A stretch of 38,725 nucleotides of DNA. Origin: Clostridia bacterium (GTDB taxonomy: Bacteria; Bacillota; Clostridia; Oscillospirales; CAG-272). Shown one piece after another: positions 16,344 through 23,686 of the stretch. The notes beneath the pieces were generated by a model. The model made no database searches, was not told the origin of the DNA, and saw only the letters and a list, made by a program, of their open reading frames with translations. Numbering within the stretch: the first letter of the stretch is position 1; every line of letters begins with the position of its first letter. The translations under genes and the position numbers were made by a program. The stretch spans positions 1 to 38,725 of the forward strand of contig JAGAEA010000024.1 in NCBI GenBank assembly GCA_017613355.1, given 5' to 3'.

Positions 16344-16546
16344 GCGCGCGGTTGAATATATTTCGGTGTGACGTTGAAAAAGGCAAACTTGGTGAAATCG
16401 ACGTCCGCAAGATTGACCACCAAAAGCCAGATCACAACCGCCAGAATGAGGCAAAGCAACTTCGGAAGGATCCGCAGTCGGCGAACGCGGCTACCCATAT
16501 TTTCTTTTTTGAGGGCGATATGCCCGAGCGCATTCTTGGTTTTCAT
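16340..16546 (-). CDS. Short YbbR/CdaR-like protein, membrane anchor only
   Basis: 68 aa. A basic N-terminus (MGSRVRRLRILPK) runs into one transmembrane helix (about 30-46, LLCLILAVVIWLLVVNLADV) and only some 20 residues beyond. The helix with its IWLLVVN end resembles the anchor of CdaR/YbbR, the regulator of the diadenylate cyclase CdaA. The position directly after cdaA matches cdaA-cdaR operons. Normal CdaR is several hundred residues with extracellular YbbR repeats, and these are absent. The start overlaps the cdaA stop and the stop overlaps the next start, so this is an intact compact gene rather than an obvious decay remnant. Confidence 0.6.
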   Translation of the reverse strand: MKTKNALGHIALKKENMGSRVRRLRILPKLLCLILAVVIWLLVVNLADVDFTKFAFFNVTPKYIQPRA

Positions 16547-17571
16547 TTCGGTCCGTCTCCTTTCGCGGAAATATCTTCTTCATCATAAAGCTCGGGAATC
16601 CCGGGCTTCGGAAGCGGTATTTCAAGCTGTTCCGCTTCGAGCTTCGGTTCATCCGGCTCTGAAATGGGTGTGTTGGTAAGTTTTTCGAGACGCTCCAAAA
16701 ACAGTTTTTTGGATTCCGCTCGACGGGTTCGCAAGTAAAGGTTGCCCGCAAAGTAGGTCATTAAAATATCTTCGAGCATATCGCGGTCAACGCCGCGCAA
16801 AAGTCTGCCCTCTTGCGCCACGGAGACCTTCCCGCTCTGCTCGGAAACCACCACCACCAACGCGTCGCTCACTTCGCTCACGCCAACGGCGGCACGGTGG
16901 CGTGTTCCCATGCTTCCGAAGTCCATGGTGCTCTTGGTGGAAGGAAGAACCACGCTTGCGGCGTAAATGCGGAAATTGCGGATAATGACGGCGCCGTCGT
17001 GCAAAGGCGCTTTGTCGAAGAAAATGTTGGAAAGCAAATGCGACGTCACCCGCGCGTCCACGAGTTTGCCGCTGTCCACGTAGTCCCCCAACTTCGTCAA
17101 CCCCTCGAACACGATGAGAGCCCCCGTGCAGCTCTCGGACATTTCAAAAACCGCGTCCAACGTTTCCGCCGTGACTTCCTTGGCAAGCGGATAGAGTTTT
17201 TGCGGGATCGTGTCGCTTTTGGGCGCCGCCAGTCGGGAGTTGCCGATGCGCTCGAGCGCGTCGCGGATCTCGGGCTGGAAGATGAGAACGAAGCAGAAAA
17301 AGAACGCCGAAGCAAACAACTTTACGATATACGTCAGCGCGGGCAAATTCAGCGCCGTGACCAACAGGCTGGCGATGATGACCACCACAAGCCCCGTGAC
17401 CACTCTGCCCGCCCGCCTCGTTTTCGCAAAGCGGTAGAGCGCATAAAGAAGCACCGCGAGCAGAAGTATATCGACCAAATCGAAGGGACCGAAATGGCGA
17501 AAAGGCTCCACAACATACCGGAGCATGAAATCTTTGATTTTTTCCATAAGCGATTGCAAAGTTGCCGCCAT
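16543..17571 (-). CDS. cdaA: Diadenylate cyclase CdaA (c-di-AMP synthase)
   Basis: 342 aa. CdaA makes c-di-AMP from two ATP at the membrane, controlling potassium and osmotic balance. Three hydrophobic helices (about 30-46, 56-73, 78-98) precede the DAC domain. The catalytic DGA motif is at 192-194 (APLHDGAVII) and RHR at 224-226 (GTRHRAAVG), both intact. The C-terminal tail of about 60 residues is longer than usual and rich in Glu and Pro. ATG at 17571 is 6 bases after GGAGG. It heads a nine-gene operon behind the promoter at 17643-17671. glmM, often the third gene of cda operons, is not adjacent. Confidence 0.96.
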   Translation of the reverse strand: MAATLQSLMEKIKDFMLRYVVEPFRHFGPFDLVDILLLAVLLYALYRFAKTRRAGRVVTGLVVVIIASLLVTALNLPALTYIVKLFASAFFFCFVLIFQPEIRDALERIGNSRLAAPKSDTIPQKLYPLAKEVTAETLDAVFEMSESCTGALIVFEGLTKLGDYVDSGKLVDARVTSHLLSNIFFDKAPLHDGAVIIRNFRIYAASVVLPSTKSTMDFGSMGTRHRAAVGVSEVSDALVVVVSEQSGKVSVAQEGRLLRGVDRDMLEDILMTYFAGNLYLRTRRAESKKLFLERLEKLTNTPISEPDEPKLEAEQLEIPLPKPGIPELYDEEDISAKGDGPK

Positions 17572-17594
17572 CGTTTGCCTCCATATCCGTTTTA

Positions 17595-17608
17595 CGAACG
17601 TCCGTTCG
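17595..17608. promoter_or_regulatory. DinR/LexA-like palindrome in the cdaA leader
   Basis: CGAACGTCCGTTCG is a palindrome of arms CGAAC/GTTCG with a four-base centre, the arrangement of the Gram-positive SOS box (CGAAC-N4-GTTCG). It lies between the promoter and the cdaA start, about 30-40 bases past the expected transcription start, where a bound repressor could block elongation. One short site could arise by chance. Confidence 0.45.
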
Positions 17609-17642
17609 CTCCGAAAACAGCCAAGTGTCGTATATATTGATA

Positions 17643-17671
17643 ATTATATCATATCTAAATCGAAATTCCAA
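17643..17671 (-). promoter_or_regulatory. Sigma-A promoter of the cdaA operon
   Basis: Minus strand: TTGGAA, 17 bases, TATAAT, leaving a leader of about 65 bases before the cdaA start. It is the only clear promoter found upstream of the nine genes from cdaA to the uridine-kinase-like gene. Confidence 0.75.
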
Positions 17672-17707
17672 TAGGTTTTCGAAAAAAAGCTGAAAAAATG
17701 TTGAAAA

Positions 17708-17737
17708 AACGGGAGCGGACTTCGGTCGGCTCCCGTT
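17708..17737 (-). terminator. Intrinsic terminator of pncB
   Basis: The stem AACGGGAGC/GCTCCCGTT encloses a gac-gtc pair closed by a four-base loop, with one internal mismatch. On the minus strand it is followed by TTTT and a further T-rich run. It starts about 10 bases after the pncB stop. Confidence 0.8.
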
Positions 17738-17746
17738 TGCGTTTGA

Positions 17747-19216
17747 TTATTGTTTCGGGGACTGCATCCACTTGCCGTGGGATCGCAGCATTTCCTGCTT
17801 GATGTCCCAAAGCTTTTGCGAAAGATCCACATAGTAGTTATGCGGGTTGTTGAAACGGCGAACTTCCTCCCACATTCCCTCGATCTCTTCCTCGCAATGC
17901 CGGCGGATGTCGGAAAGCGGGGGCAGGCTGTAAACCTGTTTGCCGTCCTTGAAAACCGGAACGAGCAGTTCGCTTGCCGTGAAATTCTCCAAAATTTTGC
18001 GTTTCCACGTGTATTGCGGGTCGAAAAGTTCGATCGGTTTCGTGTCGTCCACCGTTTCGTCGTGCACGCAGATCAGGTCGGCTTCCGCCTTTCCCGTGTC
18101 TCTCCCGCGCAGGCGGTAGACCTTTTTGAAGTGCGGCGTTGTGATTTTGCCGACGTTCTCGCTGATCTTGATTTTCGGAATGATATTCCCTTCGGCGTCC
18201 TCAACGGCGCACAGTTTGTAAACGCCGCCGAATACGGGGTCGCTTTTCGCCGTGATGAGCCGTTCCCCGACTCCGAACGCGTCCACGCACGCCCCCTGAC
18301 GGATCAATTCGCGAATGAGATATTCGTCGAGCGAATTGGAAATGACGATCTTGCAATCCTTCCATCCCGCGTCGTCCAGCATTTTGCGGACTTTAACGGT
18401 CAGATAGGTGATGTCGCCCGAATCGATGCGGATCCCGCATTTGGTGATCCCGCGGGGTTTGAGAACTTCGTTGAACGCTTTGATCGCGTTCGGAATGCCC
18501 GATTCGACCACATTGTAGGTATCGACCAACAGCGTGGCGTTGTTCGGATAGATCTCGCAATACGCCTTGAACGCTTCGTATTCGGAGTCGAACATCTGCA
18601 CCCACGAATGCGCCATCGTACCCGTTGCGGGAACGCCGAAAGCTTCGTCCGTGATCGTGCAGGCGGTGGCTCCGCAGCCGCCGATATACGCGGCGCGCGC
18701 GCCGAGAATCGCCGCGTCGGCTCCGTGCGCGCGGCGGGAACCGAATTCGCTGATCGCTCTGCCCTTTGCCGCACGGGTAAGACGCGCCGCTTTCGTGGCG
18801 ATCAACGACTGATGGTTAATGATCATCAGCACGTATGTTTCGATAAACTGCGCTTCCACCGTGCGGGCGCGAACGGTCAGGAGCGGTTCGCCCGGGAACA
18901 CCACCGTTCCCTCGGGCACCGCCCAGATGTCGCCCGTGAACCGAAAACTCCGAAGATAGGCGAGAAACTCTTCCGAAAAGCATTTTTTGCTCCGCAGAAA
19001 GGCGATGTCCTCCTCGTCGAAATGCAGGTTGTTGATGTATTCCACCACCTGTTCCAACCCCGCAACGACGGCAAAACCGCCGTTATCGGGATTATCACGG
19101 TAAAAAACATCGAAATAGACGATTTTATCCTGCATTCCCTTTGCAAAATAGCCGTTGCTCATGGTCAGCTCATAGAAATCGCAGAGCATGGTCAGGTTGC
19201 GCGATAAATCCTTCAT
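17747..19216 (-). CDS. pncB: Nicotinate phosphoribosyltransferase
   Basis: 489 aa. It condenses nicotinate with PRPP to nicotinate mononucleotide, the entry step of NAD salvage. The family N-terminus LTMLCDFYELTMSNGYF is present, with EFGSRRAHG, ATGTMAHSWVQMF and the GIRIDSGDI phosphate-binding strand; these are the standard NAPRTase active-site blocks. ATG at 19216 lies 6 bases after GGAGG; an ATG one codon earlier is possible. The apparent extension to 19354 reads through the promoter and is rejected. It is divergent from nadE, so both ends of the salvage route share an intergenic region. Confidence 0.95.
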   Translation of the reverse strand: MKDLSRNLTMLCDFYELTMSNGYFAKGMQDKIVYFDVFYRDNPDNGGFAVVAGLEQVVEYINNLHFDEEDIAFLRSKKCFSEEFLAYLRSFRFTGDIWAVPEGTVVFPGEPLLTVRARTVEAQFIETYVLMIINHQSLIATKAARLTRAAKGRAISEFGSRRAHGADAAILGARAAYIGGCGATACTITDEAFGVPATGTMAHSWVQMFDSEYEAFKAYCEIYPNNATLLVDTYNVVESGIPNAIKAFNEVLKPRGITKCGIRIDSGDITYLTVKVRKMLDDAGWKDCKIVISNSLDEYLIRELIRQGACVDAFGVGERLITAKSDPVFGGVYKLCAVEDAEGNIIPKIKISENVGKITTPHFKKVYRLRGRDTGKAEADLICVHDETVDDTKPIELFDPQYTWKRKILENFTASELLVPVFKDGKQVYSLPPLSDIRRHCEEEIEGMWEEVRRFNNPHNYYVDLSQKLWDIKQEMLRSHGKWMQSPKQ

Positions 19217-19251
19217 CATCTGCCTCCGAAAAAGAATTTCTGTTGGAACAT

Positions 19252-19280
19252 ATTGTACCACAAACCGCCGCAAAATGCAA
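19252..19280 (-). promoter_or_regulatory. Sigma-A promoter of pncB
   Basis: Minus strand: TTGCAT, 17 bases, TACAAT, about 35 bases before the pncB start codon. Confidence 0.7.
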
Positions 19281-19301
19281 TGCTTCTTTTCAAAAATGGC
19301 A

Positions 19302-19360
19302 TTTTTTCGGAAAAAAGATTGTTTTTTTCGGAAAAAGGCTTGTTTTTCGGGCAAAAAAAA
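19302..19360. repeat. Three imperfect ~21-base repeats in the pncB-nadE gap
   Basis: TTTTTTCGGAAAAA-type units start at about 19302, 19323 and 19343, spaced 20-21 bases (two helical turns). The first two also share GATTG/GCTTG tails. Each unit is itself a weak palindrome around CG. The third lies in the spacer of the nadE promoter and the second reaches its -35. This could be an operator array or simply AT-rich drift. Confidence 0.5.
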
Positions 19361-19368
19361 GCTATAAT
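19340..19368 (+). promoter_or_regulatory. Sigma-A promoter of nadE
   Basis: TTGTTT, 17 bases, TATAAT, about 50 bases before the nadE start codon. It overlaps the last units of the repeat at 19302-19360, so a repeat-binding regulator would occlude it. Confidence 0.75.
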
Positions 19369-19420
19369 GAAGAAAGATATTCCCTCGAAAATCATCCGAT
19401 GTCGGAAAGGATCAACCATT

Positions 19421-21355
19421 ATGAAAAACGGATTTGTGAAAGTGGCGGCGGCGTTTCCGCGCGTTCGGGTCGCCGACCCGAAACACAATGCCGACGAGGC
19501 GATCCGTCTCTGCGGCGAAGCGGAACGTTCGGCGGTGAAAATTCTCGTATTCCCCGAGCTGAACCTCACGGGCTATACCTGCGCAGACCTTTTCCAAAAC
19601 GACACACTCCTTTCATCCGTGCAAAACGAGCTTTTGCGCTTCCTGCGCGAAACACGCGGGACTTCGGTCGTGTCGGTCGTGGGGCTTCCCCTCGCGGTGC
19701 ACGGGAAGCTTTATAACTGTGCCGCTGTTTGCCAAGCCGGCAAACTGCTCGGGATCGTTCCGAAAACGCATATCCCCAACTATGGCGAATACTACGAGAA
19801 ACGCTGGTTCACGGGTTATGCAGGAACTCCCTCCGTAATCTCCCTCGGTGCGCTCGGCGACATTCCGTTCGGTGCGGAACTGCTTTTCTCCTGCCGCGAG
19901 GTTCCCGCGCTGAAATTTGCCGTGGAACTTTGCGAGGATCTATGGGTCACGGTTCCTCCTTCCTCCGCACACGCGGCGGCGGGTGCCGTTCTCATCTGCT
20001 GCCCTTCCGCTTCCAACGAAACGATCGGAAAGACCGAATATCGCCGTTCGCTCGTCACCGTTCAATCCGCTCGCATCGCGGGCGCCTACGTTTACGCTTC
20101 CTGCGGGAACGGCGAATCGACGACCGACGTGGTTTTCGGCGGGCACGGGATGATCGCGGAGAACGGAACCATGCTTGCCGAACGCGCGCCTTTTGCCGAC
20201 GAAACCGAACTTCTGATTTCCGAAATCGACGTTGAGCGTCTTGTGCATGAGCGACTTCGTTTGAACACATTTACGGCAACTTTTTGCGAAAAGTACCGCG
20301 AAATTCCGTTTTCTCTTCCCGCTTCCGACACTGCTTTGACCCGCTTTGTCGATCCACACCCGTTCGTTCCCACCGACGGCGGTGAACGCGCGAAGCGCTG
20401 CGAGACCATTCTTTCCATTCAAGCGCACGGACTGCAAAAGCGGATCGAATGTGCCCGTGCGAAAAAGATCGTCGTCGGCATTTCGGGCGGCTTGGATTCC
20501 ACCCTTGCCCTGCTCGTGGCGGTGCGCGCCACGGATGCGCTGAACCTTCCGCGCCGCGACGTGATCGCCGTGACGATGCCCTGTTTCGGCACGACCAAAC
20601 GCACCAAGAACAACGCGACCGTGCTCTGCAAGGAGCTTGGCGTCGATTTCCGCACCGTTGACATCCGCAAATCGGTCATGCAGCACTTTAAGGACATCGG
20701 TCATGATCCCGAAAACAGGAACGTCGCTTATGAGAACTGCCAAGCACGCGAGCGGACGCAGGTTCTGATGGATATTGCAAATGACTGCGACGGACTTGTG
20801 GTCGGTACAGGAGACCTCTCCGAACTTGCGCTCGGTTGGGCGACCTACAACGGCGACCATATGTCGATGTACGGCGTGAACGCCTCGGTGCCGAAAACGT
20901 TGGTTCGCCACATCGTGGCATACTATGCCGACACCGCCGAAAAACGCGGAGAAAACAAGCTGGCGGCGGCTTTGCGGGATGTTCTCGCAACCCCCGTTTC
21001 CCCCGAGTTGCTCCCCGCGGACGAAAACGGCGAGATCGCGCAAAAAACCGAGGATTTGGTGGGTCCCTACGAAATCCACGACTTTTATCTGTATTATTTC
21101 GTCCGTTTCGGGTTCCGCCCCGAAAAACTGTTCCGATTGGCAACCTACGCCCTCGGTGACATTTATTCACGGGATATTCTGAAAAAATGGCTGGTCGTCT
21201 TTCTTCGCCGTTTCTTCTCGCAACAGTTCAAGCGTTCCTGCCTGCCAGACGGTCCGAAGGTCGGTTCCATTGCCCTTTCTCCGCGCGGAGATTGGCGGAT
21301 GCCCAGCGACGCTTCCGCCGCCGCGTGGCTTGAAGAAGCGGAAAACTTACGATAA
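19421..21355 (+). CDS. nadE: Glutamine-dependent NAD+ synthetase
   Basis: 644 aa, two-domain type. The N-terminal nitrilase-like glutaminase carries the Glu-Lys-Cys triad E46 (FPELNLTGYTC), K115 (PKTHIPNYGEYYEKRWF) and C171 (VELCEDLW). The C-terminal ATP-pyrophosphatase domain has the P-loop SGGLDS (355-360) followed by CFGTTKRTKNNA and GTGDLSELALGW. It amidates nicotinate adenine dinucleotide to NAD using glutamine-derived ammonia. ATG at 19421 is preceded by GGAAAGGA; an in-frame run back to 19253 crosses the promoter and is rejected. It is paired divergently with pncB. Confidence 0.97.
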   Translation: MKNGFVKVAAAFPRVRVADPKHNADEAIRLCGEAERSAVKILVFPELNLTGYTCADLFQNDTLLSSVQNELLRFLRETRGTSVVSVVGLPLAVHGKLYNCAAVCQAGKLLGIVPKTHIPNYGEYYEKRWFTGYAGTPSVISLGALGDIPFGAELLFSCREVPALKFAVELCEDLWVTVPPSSAHAAAGAVLICCPSASNETIGKTEYRRSLVTVQSARIAGAYVYASCGNGESTTDVVFGGHGMIAENGTMLAERAPFADETELLISEIDVERLVHERLRLNTFTATFCEKYREIPFSLPASDTALTRFVDPHPFVPTDGGERAKRCETILSIQAHGLQKRIECARAKKIVVGISGGLDSTLALLVAVRATDALNLPRRDVIAVTMPCFGTTKRTKNNATVLCKELGVDFRTVDIRKSVMQHFKDIGHDPENRNVAYENCQARERTQVLMDIANDCDGLVVGTGDLSELALGWATYNGDHMSMYGVNASVPKTLVRHIVAYYADTAEKRGENKLAAALRDVLATPVSPELLPADENGEIAQKTEDLVGPYEIHDFYLYYFVRFGFRPEKLFRLATYALGDIYSRDILKKWLVVFLRRFFSQQFKRSCLPDGPKVGSIALSPRGDWRMPSDASAAAWLEEAENLR

Positions 21356-21393
21356 ATCAAAACAAAGCACAAATAATGAGTTCCAAACAGCAG

Positions 21394-21426
21394 AACGGCG
21401 ACCGCCCGATACGGGCGGTCGCCGTT
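21394..21426. terminator. Terminator hairpin between convergent nadE and sigG
   Basis: A perfect 15-bp stem (21394-21408 against 21412-21426) with a 3-base loop in the 90-base gap between the two convergent stops. Neither flank has a strong T run, so it may be a weak or Rho-assisted bidirectional stop. Confidence 0.65.
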
Positions 21427-21445
21427 GCATTTGTTCGCTGAAAAT

Positions 21446-22219
21446 TCAAAGTTGTTTCCGTATCTTTTCGAGCGCGGCTTTTTCAAGGCGGGAAACCTGC
21501 GCTTGCGAAATACCGATCTCCCCCGCGATCTCCATTTGCGTTTTGTTGCCGTAAAACCGAAGTCGGATGATCTTTTTCTCCCGCTCGGAGAGCCTGTCCA
21601 CCGCTTCGCGCAGTACCATGTTTTCCAGCCACGTTTCGTCGCCGTTGCTTGTGTCCGAAAGCTGATCCATGAGATAAAGTGCGTCACCGTTGTCATTGTA
21701 AACGGGTTCGTAAAGCGAAATGGGTTCCACGATCGCTTCCATGGCGTGCAAAACCGCTTCCCGCTTTTCCCCGAGACGCTCGGCAATCTCCTCCACGGTC
21801 GGTTCCCGCTCCTTGACGGCGATCAACTCCTCCCGCGCCTGCAAAGAGCGGTATGCCAACTCTCTTACCGAACGGCTGATGCGAATGGCGTTGTTATCGC
21901 GCAGATAACGTCGGATCTCCCCGATGATCATGGGAACGGCATAGGTGGAAAACCGAACGTCCATTTCGATATTGAAGTGATCCACCGCTTTCACAAGTCC
22001 GATACAGCCCACCTGAAAAAGGTCGTCCATACTCTCCCGCCGCCCCGAAAAGCGCTGAACAATGGAAAGAACAAGGCGCAGATTTCCATAGATCAAATCC
22101 CGCCGCGCGGTTTCGTCTCCCTCTCTCGCGCGCCGCAAAAGATCGGTCTTTTCCTCTTCGGAAAGGACCTTGATTTGAGACGTATTGATCCCGCATATCT
22201 CCACCTTGTTCCGATACAT
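21446..22219 (-). CDS. sigG: Forespore sporulation sigma factor SigG
   Basis: 257 aa. Sigma-G directs late forespore transcription after engulfment. The start RNKVEICGINTS is the hallmark of SigG (Bacillus RNKVEICGVDTS). Region 2 shows NLRLVLSIVQRF, DDLFQVGCIGLVKAVD and FSTYAVPMIIGEIRRYLRDN, and region 4 ends with KTQMEIAGEIGISQAQVSRLE. ATG at 22219 is 6 bases after AAGGAG. The Bacillus spoIIGA-sigE-sigG cluster is not present: sigG stands alone here. In the roughly 100 bases upstream I find no convincing sigma-F or sigma-G promoter by eye. This gene is strong evidence for endospore formation. Confidence 0.96.
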   Translation of the reverse strand: MYRNKVEICGINTSQIKVLSEEEKTDLLRRAREGDETARRDLIYGNLRLVLSIVQRFSGRRESMDDLFQVGCIGLVKAVDHFNIEMDVRFSTYAVPMIIGEIRRYLRDNNAIRISRSVRELAYRSLQAREELIAVKEREPTVEEIAERLGEKREAVLHAMEAIVEPISLYEPVYNDNGDALYLMDQLSDTSNGDETWLENMVLREAVDRLSEREKKIIRLRFYGNKTQMEIAGEIGISQAQVSRLEKAALEKIRKQL

Positions 22220-22321
22220 TCTTTGCTCCTTGAATGGTTTTCAAAGAAAGTATTGACGATGATGAAAGTTTTTTATTCAATTGTCAGAGAACCATTATAT
22301 GGAAGTAAAAAAGGATGAAAA

Positions 22322-23539
22322 CTATTTTTGCCGAAAGAATTGTCGGAGGCAATTACGATCCAGCGCATTCAAAAAACCGGATCCCGTGAAAACAACGTAT
22401 TCTCCGATGCGCTCGCCCGTATCCGCAATCGTTTTTTTCACCCCGTTAAACAGATAAATCAGATGCGGAGTCGGGTTCAGAATAATAACCTTTTTCCCCT
22501 CGGATGAGAATTTGAAAGTTTGAACGGTAACCGAATGAAACAGCACCAAATACTTGTTGAGCTGAATCGTTCGCGTTCGGATCAAATTCCCGTTTTCCTC
22601 AAAGAAAACCGGGCTGTATTTCCGCGGCGACGAGATCATTTTGCAGTCATACCGCTCCTCGTCGATGAAAACCGAAAAATCATAGGCTTTCGACATAGAA
22701 ACGATCGATCGGAAAAAGCCGCGGTGCATTTCCAATCGAATCCTTTTTTCTTTGCAGAAATTTAAAAGATTTTTTTGGAACGATCTTCTTTTCAAAAATG
22801 CACGGATATAACGAAATCCCGCAAGCGATAACAGTAAGATCAAAAAGAAAATCAAAACGGGGGTTTTTCCCAGCATTTTGACCATTGTCATAATGAAAGG
22901 AAGCACGAGCGGGACAATCAGGGTACCGATAAAATAGATCGCCGCCAATTGAAGTATCTCAACGAACGCTTGTTTCTTCTGCTTCCGACCCTCTCCCTCC
23001 AAAGCGGAAAGATACGGGTCATCAAATCCCGATATGTATTTCTGCGCCGACAAATGCGAGAAAAGCAGAACGATCAAAAAGACGGGCAAAATCGTTATCG
23101 CGAGAAATCCGCCTGTCAGATCAAGCGGTAAAACACCCACCGACTCTTCCCAAAACCGAACCAGAAAGCCGAACGGTCCCAATCGCGGCACGACTTGCAA
23201 GGCTACGCCGAAAAGGAAAATTTCCATCCAAAAATCCGAATTTCCAAAAATCAAAGACAATCGTTCCGTTCTTTTTTCGGTTTCACGAACCCGATAGCGC
23301 GAAAGATAAACAAAATCGTATGCCATTAAGGTTCTTGTCAGAGAAAAGAACCAAAAAATCAGGATTCCCGATTTGACGCAAACCCGAAAAAGCGGAGAAA
23401 ACAATCCGTCGCTCCGCATAGTCAAATCCATTGCCTTCATCAAAAGGACGGACGAAAGAAAGAAAATGCCCCATGTAAGCACGGATATGAACAGCCGATA
23501 CCAAAATCGTTTTGTCTTTCCTCGTTCTTTCTTTGTCAT
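22322..23539 (-). CDS. Polytopic membrane protein with soluble C-terminal domain, unknown
   Basis: 405 aa; family not recognised. About six hydrophobic segments are visible (roughly 12-35, 48-70, 100-128, 142-164, 192-218, 224-245), the fifth and sixth after a charged loop EGEGRKQKKQ. The last 150 residues form a basic, soluble, probably cytoplasmic domain (FCKEKRIRLEMHRG ... YDCKMISSPRKYSPVFF) without a motif I can name. GGGGGAGAG precedes the ATG at 23539. Its stop is about 100 bases from the sigG start. It could be envelope- or sporulation-related by position only. Confidence 0.75.
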   Translation of the reverse strand: MTKKERGKTKRFWYRLFISVLTWGIFFLSSVLLMKAMDLTMRSDGLFSPLFRVCVKSGILIFWFFSLTRTLMAYDFVYLSRYRVRETEKRTERLSLIFGNSDFWMEIFLFGVALQVVPRLGPFGFLVRFWEESVGVLPLDLTGGFLAITILPVFLIVLLFSHLSAQKYISGFDDPYLSALEGEGRKQKKQAFVEILQLAAIYFIGTLIVPLVLPFIMTMVKMLGKTPVLIFFLILLLSLAGFRYIRAFLKRRSFQKNLLNFCKEKRIRLEMHRGFFRSIVSMSKAYDFSVFIDEERYDCKMISSPRKYSPVFFEENGNLIRTRTIQLNKYLVLFHSVTVQTFKFSSEGKKVIILNPTPHLIYLFNGVKKTIADTGERIGEYVVFTGSGFLNALDRNCLRQFFRQK

Positions 23540-23578
23540 GCTCTCCCCCTCGCGGAACGTTTTTCCTCAAACTTGACG

Positions 23579-23667
23579 AAAGGGTATCCGACGCGATCGC
23601 TCCGGTAGGATCGTTTTTCTGCTGTTCGGAAAACACCTTGACCGGATATCAACACGGGATACCCTTT
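23579..23667. other. Long-range inverted repeat upstream of the 405-aa membrane protein
   Basis: AAAGGGTATCC (23579-23589) is perfectly complementary to 23657-23667, enclosing 67 bases with smaller internal pairings (for example cgatc/gatcg). It fills most of the 147-base gap between the stomatin-like gene and the 405-aa protein. On the minus strand it would be in the mRNA leader. It could be a structured leader or a terminator, but the T tract on the minus side is short. Confidence 0.4.
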
Positions 23668-23686
23668 TTCTTGCACTTATTTTCGA

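Noticed and set aside
16340-16546. Treating the short YbbR-like gene as a plain pseudogene
   Set aside because: Start and stop both form four-base overlaps with neighbours and the reading frame is intact. No leftover YbbR-domain coding sequence follows it.
22220-22321. A sigma-F/sigma-G promoter for sigG, and a TATAAT-like box near 22300
   Set aside because: No pair of elements with acceptable spacing could be aligned by eye. The TATAAT-like box lacks a -35 partner.
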